From: Streptomyces natalensis ATCC 27448
GTDB lineage: Bacteria; Actinomycetota; Actinomycetes; Streptomycetales; Streptomycetaceae
Reading direction: 5' to 3'
DNA: 64,000 bases
NCBI RefSeq assembly: GCF_000935125.1
Contig: NZ_JRKI01000005.1
Span: forward strand, 1 to 64,000
Part shown: piece after piece, positions 26,536 to 34,556 of the stretch
Position numbering within the stretch: the stretch's first letter is position 1
How the letters are laid out: every line of letters begins with the position of its first letter
Program-made: the position numbers and the translations under genes
The notes under the pieces: model-generated
What the model was told of the DNA's origin: nothing
The model's database searches: none
What the model saw: only the letters and a program-made list of their open reading frames with translations

Positions 26536-26723
26536 CAGCCCAGCCCTCCGGATTTGACGCACTGCACCAGGGCTCGAAGGCGGGCGGGGGTCAGAGTGAG
26601 GACGTCGGTGGGGTGGTCGGATTCGCGGAGGTGGACGTTGCCGTCGGGGTCGGTTGCCAGCTCGACGCAGTCACCGTTTCCTCCGCCGCTGAACGAGGAC
26701 TTTTGCCAAGTGAGCCGGGACAT
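26535..26723 (-). CDS. DUF397 protein, first tandem copy
   Basis: 62 residues from MSRLTWQKSSFSGG, with the same DUF397 core (CVELATDPDGNVHLRESD, RLRALVQCVKSGG). It lies 12 nt downstream of the HTH gene on the same strand and is surely co-transcribed with it. By analogy with whiJ-type loci it may bind and modulate the neighbouring DUF5753 regulator. The upstream in-frame ATG at 26738 would overlap the HTH stop. GGAG (GAGGAG) precedes the chosen ATG. Confidence 0.85.
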   Translation of the reverse strand: MSRLTWQKSSFSGGGNGDCVELATDPDGNVHLRESDHPTDVLTLTPARLRALVQCVKSGGLG

Positions 26724-26734
26724 CCCGCTCCTCC

Positions 26735-27616
26735 TCACAGTTCGTACATCACGTGCTGGATCAGGCTCAGCGAGTCCCGCCGGACGTGGGACTCGGGCGC
26801 GGATTCCGGGTCCACGGGATCCAGCGCCAGCTCGACCAGCCTTTCGAACATCTTGCCGTACTCGTCGTTGTGCTCTCCATCCTCCAAGAAGGCGGGCTTG
26901 AGCGGGTATTCCAGGTAGACGGTGTCCAACTCCCTCGTCGGACCGCCGAAGAGGACGAACGGACAGCTGAACGCCGCGTAAGTACCGCGCTCGAACGGAA
27001 AGATCTGGAGTGTCACGTTGGGCAGCCGCGACACCTCGATCAGCTTCAGCAGCTGCCTGCGCATGATCTGCGGCCCTCCGGCCTGCACTCGCAGCGCCGC
27101 CTCATGGACCACTGCGTGGTAGGGAACCGGGTCATCGCCGGTGAGGATCCGCTGTCGGGCCATTCTGAACTGCATGTATCGATCGGCCCGTTCCCATTCC
27201 GGGTGCGCAGTCTCGATCACGGCACGCGCGTAGTCCTCGGTTTGGAACATGCCGGGAATGAACAGCGGTTGATGCATCCGGATGCCGGCAGCCCGCGACT
27301 CCGTCTCCGCGAGGTCGAGCGCATCACGGCTCACTACATCCTGGAACTCGTCCCACCACCCAACTCCCCGGCTCTGCGCCATCTCCATCAACGCCTCGAA
27401 GTACGGGCCATCGGGGCACCCGTAAGCCCGTAGCAACTTGTACAGCCCATTGCGCGGGACGTCGACGCGACCGGCCTCTATATGGCTGACCCGCGTCCGG
27501 TCGGCGTCGAGCAGGGCACCGGCCTCATCACCCGACATCCCTGCCCGTGTGCGCAACTTCCGCAACTCCGCACCCAGTCGGCGCTGGCGTTCACTGGGGT
27601 TGTTCCTCGGCGGCAT
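26735..27616 (-). CDS. WhiJ-like HTH (XRE) regulator with DUF5753 domain
   Basis: 293 residues. The N-terminal XRE helix-turn-helix (LGAELRKLRTRAGMSGDEAGALLDADRTRV in register, ~13-45) is followed by a DUF5753 ligand/partner domain (QPLFIPGMFQTEDYARAVI, then RQRILTGDDP). This is the standard Streptomyces regulator found with DUF397 and HATPase genes; characterised relatives (WhiJ) control aerial development. GAGGAGG precedes the ATG. It is divergent from an ATPase gene across 262 bp that holds a GTTGT-A-ACAAC palindrome, a likely binding site. Confidence 0.92.
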   Translation of the reverse strand: MPPRNNPSERQRRLGAELRKLRTRAGMSGDEAGALLDADRTRVSHIEAGRVDVPRNGLYKLLRAYGCPDGPYFEALMEMAQSRGVGWWDEFQDVVSRDALDLAETESRAAGIRMHQPLFIPGMFQTEDYARAVIETAHPEWERADRYMQFRMARQRILTGDDPVPYHAVVHEAALRVQAGGPQIMRRQLLKLIEVSRLPNVTLQIFPFERGTYAAFSCPFVLFGGPTRELDTVYLEYPLKPAFLEDGEHNDEYGKMFERLVELALDPVDPESAPESHVRRDSLSLIQHVMYEL

Positions 27617-27715
27617 ATGTCCTCCTCAGGGCCTGCGCAGTGTTTCGCGGCCCCCGCCAGGCGGTCCACCTACTTGGGCAGACGTCACCCACGCGGGTGG
27701 AAAAGGGTGGACACG

Positions 27716-27726
27716 GTTGTAACAAC
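27716..27726. promoter_or_regulatory. Candidate operator GTTGT-A-ACAAC
   Basis: An 11-bp perfect palindrome in the divergent promoter region, 100 bp from the HTH start and 153 bp from the ATPase start. It is an AT-rich symmetric site in GC-rich DNA, suited to the dimeric HTH product next to it. Binding is inferred. Confidence 0.4.
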
Positions 27727-27878
27727 TTCACAGATGACCGTAGCGTCGGCGACGACCCGCCCACCGCGGCGCAAAGCGGAAGTGCACCGTGCCCAACGGG
27801 AGTTGAAGAGGTACGGCAACGCCACCGCACCCACCATTCCGCCGCACCGGGCCCCGGCACTCACCAGGAGGCCGTCCC

Positions 27879-28433
27879 ATGAAGTTCGCCCCAGCCGAAC
27901 CATCACCCCGCCTCGTCTCCCTCGTCTTTCCGCCCGATCCCGTATGGGTCCGCGCGGCCCGCGAGACCGTACGGGCGCTGCTGCTCGTCGCGCGCCGCAG
28001 GGACCTCACCGACGCCGCGCTGCTGCTGACCTCCGAGGCGGTCACCAACTCCGTCAACGCCTGCGCGGCGAAGGGCTGCACGACGCCCGTCACCCTCTTC
28101 GCCGAGTGGCACGATCCGCACCGGCTGCGCGTCCTCGTGCACGACGAGGCGCCGGGGCTGCCCGTGTGCCAAGTGCCGTGCCCCGACGACGAGTCGGGCC
28201 GTGGCCTCGCGCTCATCTCGTACGGGGCGGACGCCTGGGGTGTGTGTCACCACGGGCCGGGCCGGGGGAAGGCCACATGGTTCGAGCTGGGGATGACGCC
28301 GTGGGACCCGGCCCCCGGCTCAGCGCGCCGCCGCCAGCAGGCCCGCCAGCCGGTTACGGGCCTCGGTCTGGGCGGCGATCCGGGCGTCGATGATCTCCAG
28401 GCGTTCCCGGGCGATGCGGAGACCTTGCGGTGA
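27879..28433 (+). CDS. HATPase_c ATP-binding protein (anti-sigma/RsbW-like)
   Basis: 184 residues. A single GHKL ATPase domain has an N-box LLTSEAVTNSVNAC, an Asp-box VLVHDEAPGLP and a G2-like ESGRGLALI. Such stand-alone ATPases accompany DUF397/DUF5753 loci in Streptomyces and resemble anti-sigma factor kinases. AGGAGG lies 8 nt before the ATG. The domain ends by about residue 145. The last ~38 residues (Arg/Gln/Gly-rich) are translated from DNA antisense to the MerR gene, a 114-bp convergent overlap on the chosen MerR stop. That tail looks like stop-codon read-on into neighbouring DNA rather than a conserved domain. Confidence 0.85.
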   Translation: MKFAPAEPSPRLVSLVFPPDPVWVRAARETVRALLLVARRRDLTDAALLLTSEAVTNSVNACAAKGCTTPVTLFAEWHDPHRLRVLVHDEAPGLPVCQVPCPDDESGRGLALISYGADAWGVCHHGPGRGKATWFELGMTPWDPAPGSARRRQQARQPVTGLGLGGDPGVDDLQAFPGDAETLR

Positions 28434-28667
28434 GGGCCGGGACGCGGGCATGTCGCCGTCCAGGCAGCTCGTGAAGCACTGCACGTCGGCGAGGGTGAGG
28501 CCGGCGTCGAGGAGGTAGCGGATATTGCGTACGCGGACGACCGCACGGCCGTCGTACTCGCGGTACCCGTTGTCCGCCCGCAGCGAGGAGATCAGCCCCG
28601 CCGCCTCGTAGTGGCGCAGTGCCCGCGGGGTCGTCCCCGTCGCTTTCGCCAGGTCCCCGATCCGCAC
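28320..28667 (-). CDS. MerR family transcriptional regulator
   Basis: 115 residues. A MerR winged helix (VRIGDLAKATGTTPRALRHYEAAGLI) is followed by the wing DNGYREYDGRAV and a C-terminal coiled-coil (IARERLEIIDARIAAQTEARNRLAGLL). A Cys pair at FTSCLDGD is not the metal set of MerR/ZntR. The GTG at 28667 is chosen because GGAGG lies 8 nt upstream; an ATG at 28697 is possible. It follows the SDR gene by 42 bp on the same strand, so it probably regulates that operon in response to a small molecule. Confidence 0.88.
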   Translation of the reverse strand: MRIGDLAKATGTTPRALRHYEAAGLISSLRADNGYREYDGRAVVRVRNIRYLLDAGLTLADVQCFTSCLDGDMPASRPSPQGLRIARERLEIIDARIAAQTEARNRLAGLLAAAR

Positions 28668-28709
28668 CGGCTCCACCTCCGGCGGCCTTTCTATCAACCG
28701 CCGCCCGGG

Positions 28710-29531
28710 TCAGCCGACCACGGCCCCGCCGTCGACGGGCAGCACGACACCGGTCACGAAGGAGGCCGAGGGCTCCGCGAGCCGGACGACGGCCCACGCC
28801 ACCTCTTCGGGCCGTCCCATCCGCCCCATCGGAGTGATCGCCATCTGCATCTTCCGTATCTTCTGCGACTCCTCCTCCGACAGGCCCTGGTGGCTGCCGA
28901 TCGGGGTCTCGATCGCGCCGGGTGCGACCGCCACGACACGGATGCCGCGCGGCGCATAGGCCACCGCCCAGCTACGGGTGAGCAGTTCGAGCCCGGCCTT
29001 GGTCGCGGCGTAGACCGCGGTGTCGGGCGACGGCCAGCCGCGCTGGCCGATCGAGGTGCTGATGTTCACCACCCCCCCGCCGGTCTTCTCCAGTTCCCCC
29101 AGCGCCGCCTGCATCAGCAGCACCGGCGCGGTGAGGTTCGTGGCGATCAGCGGCTCGATGCGCTGCTTGGTCAGCGGGCCACGTTGTCCGCCGCCGACGA
29201 TCCCGGCGTTGTTGACCAGGACGTCCAGTCGTCCGAACCCCTCGACCGTGTGGCGCACGATGTGCTGCGGCGCCCCGTCCTCGGTGATGTCGGCGGCGTA
29301 CGGGCGGATGCCGGGGTGCCCCTCGGCGGTCTCGGCCAGCGGCCCGGGGCGCCGCCCCACCGCGACCACGCGCGCTCCTTCCTGCGCGAACCGCCGCGCG
29401 GTGGCCCGCCCGATGCCGGTGCCCGCCCCGGTGACGATGACGACCCTGTCCTGCGTGTGCCGGGCGTGCTGGATGTGCGGTGTGTGCTGGATGTGCTGTG
29501 CGTGCCCGTGCTCCGGGACTCGGTTCTCCAT
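28710..29531 (-). CDS. Short-chain dehydrogenase/reductase (SDR)
   Basis: 273 residues of classical SDR: NAD(P)-binding TGAGTGIG (~35-42), VLVNNAGIVGG, catalytic Ser in NISTSIGQ and YxxxK in VYAATK, and a final FVTGVVLPVDGGA. The first 28 residues are odd: a His/Gln-rich low-complexity run (HGHAQHIQHTPHIQHARH) encoded by imperfect GTGCTGGATGTG repeats. This could bind metal or simply be an expanded N-terminus; no downstream Met is available before the fold. It heads a two-gene operon with the MerR regulator. The substrate is unknown. Confidence 0.9.
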   Translation of the reverse strand: MENRVPEHGHAQHIQHTPHIQHARHTQDRVVIVTGAGTGIGRATARRFAQEGARVVAVGRRPGPLAETAEGHPGIRPYAADITEDGAPQHIVRHTVEGFGRLDVLVNNAGIVGGGQRGPLTKQRIEPLIATNLTAPVLLMQAALGELEKTGGGVVNISTSIGQRGWPSPDTAVYAATKAGLELLTRSWAVAYAPRGIRVVAVAPGAIETPIGSHQGLSEEESQKIRKMQMAITPMGRMGRPEEVAWAVVRLAEPSASFVTGVVLPVDGGAVVG

Positions 29532-29601
29532 GGCCGGGAGTCTGGAACCCTGCCGCCAATGACAAGGTCAAATCGGAAAGGCCCGACAGCAGCAACGCAA
29601 C

Positions 29602-29626
29602 GGCCCCCGGCAAGATGCCGGGGGCC
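29602..29626 (-). terminator. Intrinsic-type terminator after the acyl-CoA dehydrogenase
   Basis: A perfect 10-bp GC stem (GGCCCCCGGC / GCCGGGGGCC) with a 5-nt loop lies 22 nt beyond the dehydrogenase stop. It is followed on the minus strand by a modest T-containing run. It separates this gene from the SDR operon. Confidence 0.7.
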
Positions 29627-29647
29627 GCGGACGGAAAAGGCCGAAGG

Positions 29648-30805
29648 TTACGGCAGGTTCCGCGCCATCACGATCCGCTGGATCTGGTTCGTGCCCTCGT
29701 AGATCTGGGTGATCTTGGCGTCGCGCATCATGCGCTCGACCGGGTAGTCGCGGGTGTAGCCGTAGCCGCCGAGGAGCTGCACGGCGTCCGTGGTGACCTC
29801 CATCGCGACGTCGGAGGCGAAGCACTTGGCCGCCGCGCCCTGGAAGGTGAGGTCCTTGTCGCCGCGCTCGGACTTGGCGGCGGCGGCGTACGTCAGCTGA
29901 CGCGCGGCCTCGATCTTCATGGCCATGTCGGCGAGCATGAACTGCACGCCCTGGAAGTCGGCGATCGGCTTGCCGAACTGCTTGCGCTCCTGGACGTAGC
30001 CCTTGGCGTAGTCCAGGGCGCCCTGGGCGATGCCGAGCGCCTGGGCGGCGATGGTGATGCGGGTGTGGTCGAGGGTCTTCATGGCGGTGGCGAAGCCGGT
30101 GCCCTCGGCGCCGATCATGCGGTCGGCGGGGATGCGGACGTTGTCGAGGTAGACCTCGCGGGTCGGGGAGCCCTTGATGCCGAGCTTCTTCTCCGGGGCG
30201 CCGAAGGAGACCCCGGGATCGGACTTCTCCACCACGAAGGCGGAAATGCCCTTCGAGCGCTTCTCGGGGTCCGTCACGGCCATCACCGTGTAGTACTCGG
30301 AGACGCCGGCGTTGGTGATCCAGCGCTTGACGCCGTTGAGCACCCAGTAGTCGCCGTCGCGGACGGCCTTGGTCTTCATGCCGGCGGCGTCGGAGCCCGC
30401 GTCCGGCTCGGAGAGGCAGTACGAGAACATCCCGTCGCCCTTGGCGAGCGGGGTCATGTACTTCTTCTTCAGCTCCTCGGAGCCGGAGAGGATGACCGGC
30501 AGCGAGCCCAGCTTGTTCACGGCCGGGATCAAGGAGGAGGAGGCGCAGACCCGCGCGACCTCTTCGATGACGATGACGGTGGCCAGCGCGTCGGCGCCGG
30601 CGCCGCCGTAGGACTCCGGTACGTGCACCGCGTGCAGGTCGTTGGCGACCAGCGCGTCATGCGCCTCCTGGGGGAAGCGTGCCTCCTCGTCCACCGCGGC
30701 GGCGAACGGCGCGATCTTCGCCTCGGCGAGGGCGCGCACCGACTCGCGGAGCATGTCGTGCTCCTCCGAAAGCCGGTACAGATCGAAATCAGCGGTTCCC
30801 GCCAA
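29648..30805 (-). CDS. Acyl-CoA dehydrogenase
   Basis: 385 residues, full length for the family. FAD/substrate motifs are [14 protein letters not shown] (~130) and WITNAG. The catalytic base Glu370 lies in [11 protein letters not shown], the position of short/medium-chain enzymes. The signature [22 protein letters not shown] is intact. It oxidises acyl-CoA to 2-enoyl-CoA and passes electrons to ETF. It is a single-gene unit closed by a strong hairpin. The 222-bp upstream gap includes an AT-rich stretch with GTTAAGTAAC near 30852, a possible operator or promoter. Confidence 0.95.
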   Translation of the reverse strand: MAGTADFDLYRLSEEHDMLRESVRALAEAKIAPFAAAVDEEARFPQEAHDALVANDLHAVHVPESYGGAGADALATVIVIEEVARVCASSSLIPAVNKLGSLPVILSGSEELKKKYMTPLAKGDGMFSYCLSEPDAGSDAAGMKTKAVRDGDYWVLNGVKRWITNAGVSEYYTVMAVTDPEKRSKGISAFVVEKSDPGVSFGAPEKKLGIKGSPTREVYLDNVRIPADRMIGAEGTGFATAMKTLDHTRITIAAQALGIAQGALDYAKGYVQERKQFGKPIADFQGVQFMLADMAMKIEAARQLTYAAAAKSERGDKDLTFQGAAAKCFASDVAMEVTTDAVQLLGGYGYTRDYPVERMMRDAKITQIYEGTNQIQRIVMARNLP

Positions 30806-31027
30806 GGTTTCTCACTCCCCTGTGAGCTGATGTGGCCTACAGCTAACTACTGTTAAGTAACCCTTACGGCATCGGATTCTAGGCGCCTGCTGGGGTTCCT
30901 GATACGGACGCTGTACGTGAGGTTGCCGACAGCCCCTGGTGAGGGGCCGTACGGCGGGGGTCCGCCGCAGGGTGCGCGACTATGCTCGGTCAGCACCAAT
31001 TTTCCCCCGGAAGCGTCTGGAGCATCC

Positions 31028-32368
31028 ATGCCCGTCAAGATCACCGTGATCGGCACCGGATACCTCGGTGCCACCCACGCCGCCGCCATGGCCGAGCTGG
31101 GCTTCGAGGTGCTGGGCCTGGACGTGGTTCCGGAGAAGATCGAGATGCTCCAGCGCGGCGAGGTCCCGATGTACGAGCCGGGGCTGGAGGAGCTGCTGCG
31201 CCGCCATGTCGCGGGGATCGAGGGCTCCACCGGGCGGCTGCGCTTCACCACCTCGTACGAGGAGGCCGGGGCCTTCGGCGAGGTGCACTTCGTCTGCGTC
31301 AACACGCCGCAGAAGCACGGTGAGTATGCGTGCGACATGTCGTATGTGGAGAGCGCCTTCGACTCGCTGGCGCCGCATCTGACCCGGCCCACGCTCGTCG
31401 TCGGCAAATCGACCGTGCCGGTGGGCAGCGCGGCCCGGCTCGCGAAGCGGCTGGCGGCCGCCGCCCCCGCAGGAGAGGCCGCCGAGCTGGCCTGGAACCC
31501 GGAGTTCCTGCGCGAGGGCTTCGCCGTGCAGGACACCCTGCACCCCGACCGGATCGTGGCGGGCGTGGCCAGTGAGAAGGCCGAGGAGCTGCTGCGCGAG
31601 GTGTATGCGACGCCCCTCGCGGAGGGGTCGCCGTTCGTCGTCACGGACTTCCCGACCGCCGAGCTGGTCAAGACCGCCGCGAACGCCTTCCTCGCCACGA
31701 AGATCTCCTACATCAACGCGATGGCCGAGATCTGCGAGGCGGCCGACGGCGACGTGGTCAAGCTGGCCGAGGCCCTCGGGCACGACGAGCGGATCGGCAA
31801 GAAGTTCCTGCGGGCCGGGATCGGCTTCGGCGGCGGATGTCTGCCCAAGGATCTGCGGGCCTTCATGGCACGCGCCGGTGAGCTGGGCGTCGACCAGGCG
31901 CTGACCTTCCTGCGCGAGATCGACTCGATCAATATGCGGCGCCGGGGCCATATGGTCGAGCTGGCCCGGGACGCGGTGGGCGGCTCGTTCCTGGGCAAGC
32001 GGGTCGCCGTACTGGGCGCGACCTTCAAGCCGGATTCGGATGACGTCCGCGACTCGCCGGCGCTGAATGTCGCCGGGCAGATCCATCTCCAGGGCGGGCA
32101 GGTGACCGTGTACGACCCGAAGGGGATGGCGAACGCCCGGCGGGTGTTCCCGACCCTGGGATATGCGGACAGCGCGCCGGAGGCGGCGCGCGGTGCGGAT
32201 GTGGTGCTGCATCTGACCGAGTGGAGCGAGTTCCGGGAGCTGGACCCGGCGGCGCTGGCGGACGTGGTGTCCGAGCGGCGGATCCTGGACGGGCGCAACG
32301 CCCTGGACCCGGGGCTGTGGCGCAAGGCCGGGTGGACGTACCGGGCGCTGGGGCGCCCGCAGGCGTAA
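31028..32368 (+). CDS. UDP-glucose 6-dehydrogenase
   Basis: 446 residues of the UDP-glucose/GDP-mannose dehydrogenase family. It has an N-terminal Rossmann motif VIGTGYLGATHA (residues 7-18) and the family KTAANAF (K215). The catalytic cysteine C271 is in GFGGGCLPKD, and the C-terminal UDP-binding domain begins near VAVLGATFKPDSDDVRDSP. It oxidises UDP-glucose to UDP-glucuronate with two NAD+, a precursor for acidic wall or capsule glycans, consistent with the many envelope genes here. The ATG at 31028 starts exactly at the fold; an upstream in-frame extension to 30917 is not conserved in character. Confidence 0.93.
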   Translation: MPVKITVIGTGYLGATHAAAMAELGFEVLGLDVVPEKIEMLQRGEVPMYEPGLEELLRRHVAGIEGSTGRLRFTTSYEEAGAFGEVHFVCVNTPQKHGEYACDMSYVESAFDSLAPHLTRPTLVVGKSTVPVGSAARLAKRLAAAAPAGEAAELAWNPEFLREGFAVQDTLHPDRIVAGVASEKAEELLREVYATPLAEGSPFVVTDFPTAELVKTAANAFLATKISYINAMAEICEAADGDVVKLAEALGHDERIGKKFLRAGIGFGGGCLPKDLRAFMARAGELGVDQALTFLREIDSINMRRRGHMVELARDAVGGSFLGKRVAVLGATFKPDSDDVRDSPALNVAGQIHLQGGQVTVYDPKGMANARRVFPTLGYADSAPEAARGADVVLHLTEWSEFRELDPAALADVVSERRILDGRNALDPGLWRKAGWTYRALGRPQA

Positions 32369-32433
32369 CCCCCTTTCCTTGCGGCGTACGGCAATGGCGA
32401 CGTACGGAATTGCGGCGTACGGACCCCCCTCGT

Positions 32434-32474
32434 CCGTCATCATGCGGTAGCGAAACGAGACCGCATGATGACGG
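32434..32474. promoter_or_regulatory. 15-bp perfect inverted repeat ahead of the VOC gene
   Basis: CCGTCATCATGCGGT (32434-32448) is exactly inverted at 32460-32474 with an 11-nt spacer. It ends 21 bp before the VOC start and begins 65 bp after the UDP-glucose dehydrogenase stop. It could act as an operator or as a terminator without a T-tract. Confidence 0.6.
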
Positions 32475-32495
32475 CATGAGACGAGGAGGAACGCC

Positions 32496-32879
32496 ATGGC
32501 TGTGATCGAGCTCGGCGTCACGGTGCTGGACTGTCCCGATCCCCGTGCGCTCGCCGCCTTCTACGCCGAGATGCTCGGCTGGCGGGTGGCGGCGGACGAG
32601 GACGACGAGGAGTGGGTGGAGGTCGAGGGGCCGCGCGGCCGCACCCTCGCCTTCCAGCAGGTGGCCGAGGGGTACCGGCCGCCGAGCTGGCCGGGCCAGG
32701 AGCGGCCGCAGCAGCTGCACCTCGACTTCGACGTCCGGCGCGCCGACATCGACGAGGCCGAGGCCAAGGTCATCCGGCTGGGGGCGAAGCTGGTCCAGCC
32801 CGATGACGGGATCCGGAACTTCCGGGTGTATCTGGATCCGGCGGGGCATCCGTTCTGCCTGTGCCTGTGCGAGCGGTAG
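32496..32879 (+). CDS. VOC superfamily (glyoxalase-like) protein
   Basis: 127 residues forming one vicinal-oxygen-chelate domain: LGVTVLDCPDPRALAAFYAEMLGW, then QQLHLDFDV, and the terminal DPAGHPFCLCL. The strand-borne His in LHLDFDV and the terminal region are in the metal positions of glyoxalase/dioxygenase folds, though the first ligand position is not a clear His. GAGGAGG is a strong ribosome site 7 nt before the ATG. The substrate is unknown. An inverted repeat immediately upstream suggests specific control. Confidence 0.85.
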   Translation: MAVIELGVTVLDCPDPRALAAFYAEMLGWRVAADEDDEEWVEVEGPRGRTLAFQQVAEGYRPPSWPGQERPQQLHLDFDVRRADIDEAEAKVIRLGAKLVQPDDGIRNFRVYLDPAGHPFCLCLCER

Positions 32880-32921
32880 ACCGCGCTGTGTGAGCGGTGG
32901 ACCGCCCGGCGTCCGGACGCT

Positions 32922-34133
32922 TTACCGCCCGCCGTCCAGCCGCTCTATCGTCGCCTTCGACGGGCTGCGGCGGCCCCGTACCGAGCGGGCCACCGACTCC
33001 GCGCCGCGTAGCGCCCGTAGCGCATTTCCCCAGGTCAGCGCGGCCAGGTCGTGGAAGGACCAGCCGCGGTCGATGAGTTCGGCGATCAGCAGCGGATAGC
33101 CGGCGACATCCGGCAGGGGGCTGCGGTGGGCGGTGGCCGGGTCGGTGTCGAAGCCGGCGCCGAGGCCGATGTGGTCGGGGCCGGCCACCGTCCGCAGATG
33201 GTCGAGGTGGTCGGCGATGTCCTGGACACCGGCGGGGCCGCCGCCGTCGGTGAGCTGCTCCGGGGCGAAGGTGACCATGCAGACGCCGCCGTTGCGGGGC
33301 ACCAGGGAGAGCACCTCGTCGGGGACGTTACGGGCGTGGCCGCTGACCGCGCGGGCGGCCGTCCGGGTCCAGATCACCGGGGCCTTGGTGAGCGCGAGGG
33401 TGTGCCGCATGGTGTCGGCGGAGCACCACGACAGGTCGATCAGCATGCCCAGGCGGTTCATCTCGCGGACGACCTCCTCGCCGAACACCGTCAGCCCGCC
33501 CGCCCTGGGGGTGTCGGTCGCGGAGTCCGCCCAGGGGGTGTTGCGGTCGGCGGTCAGCGCCAGGGAGCGCACTCCGAGCCGGTGGAAGCAGCGCAGCACG
33601 CCCAGGGAGCTGTCGATGGCGTGGCCGTCGGCGGAACCGAGGAGCGAGGCGATCCGGCCGCCGTTGCGGGCCTCGGCCATATCGTCGGCGGTCAGTGCGA
33701 GGTGCAGCGTGTCGGGATAGGCGCGGACCAGGGCGTGGACGAAGTCGATCTGTTCGAGGGTGGCGCTGACGGCGGCCTCGCCGGTCAGCTCGGCCGGCAC
33801 CTGGAGGGACCAGAACTGGCCGCCGACCCCGCCGGCCCGTAGCCGGGGCAGATCGGTGTGGACGCCGGTCTCGCCCTGGTCGAGGTCGAAGTGGTGGCCG
33901 GGGGTCAGATCGTGGCCGGTGCGGCGGCGCAGCGCCCAGGGCAGGCCGTTGCAGCCGTCGACGACGGGGTGTGCGGCGAGCAGGGCGCGGGCGCGGGCGA
34001 CCGGTCCGCGCGGGGTGAGCGGCAGCGGTCCCGCGGTCCGGTCGGGGTCCGCGAACTCGGGGCTGTCGGGGACCCCGGATATCTCCGGGGTCCCGGTGGG
34101 GTCGGTCGGCTCTGCGGGGGCGAGATCGGCCAT
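32922..34133 (-). CDS. Catalytically degenerate M19 (renal dipeptidase) family protein
   Basis: 403 residues that align end-to-end with the M19 dipeptidase encoded just upstream (34557-35744). Shared landmarks include [30 protein letters not shown] and GNALRALR-type ends. However, every metal and catalytic position is changed. The HxD of DGHND is CxG here (C61, G63). The bridging Glu of GAEGGH is Ala. The His of DLSHVS is Trp, the His of IFSHSS is Arg, the catalytic Asp of GGDFDG is Gly, and the substrate His of LTHNS is Ala. It has an extra ~40-residue Pro-rich N-terminus. The frame is intact over its whole length, so this looks like a maintained pseudoenzyme rather than a decaying gene. Confidence 0.85.
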   Translation of the reverse strand: MADLAPAEPTDPTGTPEISGVPDSPEFADPDRTAGPLPLTPRGPVARARALLAAHPVVDGCNGLPWALRRRTGHDLTPGHHFDLDQGETGVHTDLPRLRAGGVGGQFWSLQVPAELTGEAAVSATLEQIDFVHALVRAYPDTLHLALTADDMAEARNGGRIASLLGSADGHAIDSSLGVLRCFHRLGVRSLALTADRNTPWADSATDTPRAGGLTVFGEEVVREMNRLGMLIDLSWCSADTMRHTLALTKAPVIWTRTAARAVSGHARNVPDEVLSLVPRNGGVCMVTFAPEQLTDGGGPAGVQDIADHLDHLRTVAGPDHIGLGAGFDTDPATAHRSPLPDVAGYPLLIAELIDRGWSFHDLAALTWGNALRALRGAESVARSVRGRRSPSKATIERLDGGR

Positions 34134-34387
34134 GGCGTTCTCCCACGGGCGGGAAGTGGTGACGCCACGGTTGCACGCCGCCCCCTGCGGTTCGCGGTGA
34201 GCGATGCGTATGGGTTATGGCGGTACGTCGTGGCAGGCCGGGGCAGGAGCCGTCGTCGGTTGCCGTGGGCGGTGGGCCGGGAAGCGTGGTTGCCCGCCAG
34301 AGCCCTCCGCCCCGGCCCCCTCGGACCGTCCCAGGGCCCTTCTGACGGATCTCCGTGGGAGAAGGAGCGGCGTCCGGTGCGTGCTCT

Positions 34388-34478
34388 GGGGGTCCCCCCG
34401 GCCGAAGGCTGGGGGAGTGCCGCGCGGAAGTCCTCGATGGGGGTGTCCCCGCGCGAGCGGAGCCGAGCGTGGGGGAGG
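34388..34478. repeat. Two copies of the Streptomyces G5/C5 palindromic intergenic repeat
   Basis: Two hairpin units (about 34388-34417 and 34439-34478) are each bounded by GGGGG and CCCCC runs. The first contains a GC-CTTCG-GC tip when read on the minus strand. Such elements are scattered in Streptomyces intergenic DNA. They lie in the 423-bp gap between the two dipeptidase genes and could act as a terminator for the upstream purK-purE-dipeptidase operon. The rest of the gap shows nothing. Confidence 0.6.
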
Positions 34479-34556
34479 CGCTACTTGGGCTTTCGCGCGG
34501 TGCGGCGAGAGGGCGCACCGGACGCCGCGACGCCGCGGAGATCCATCAGAAGGGCC

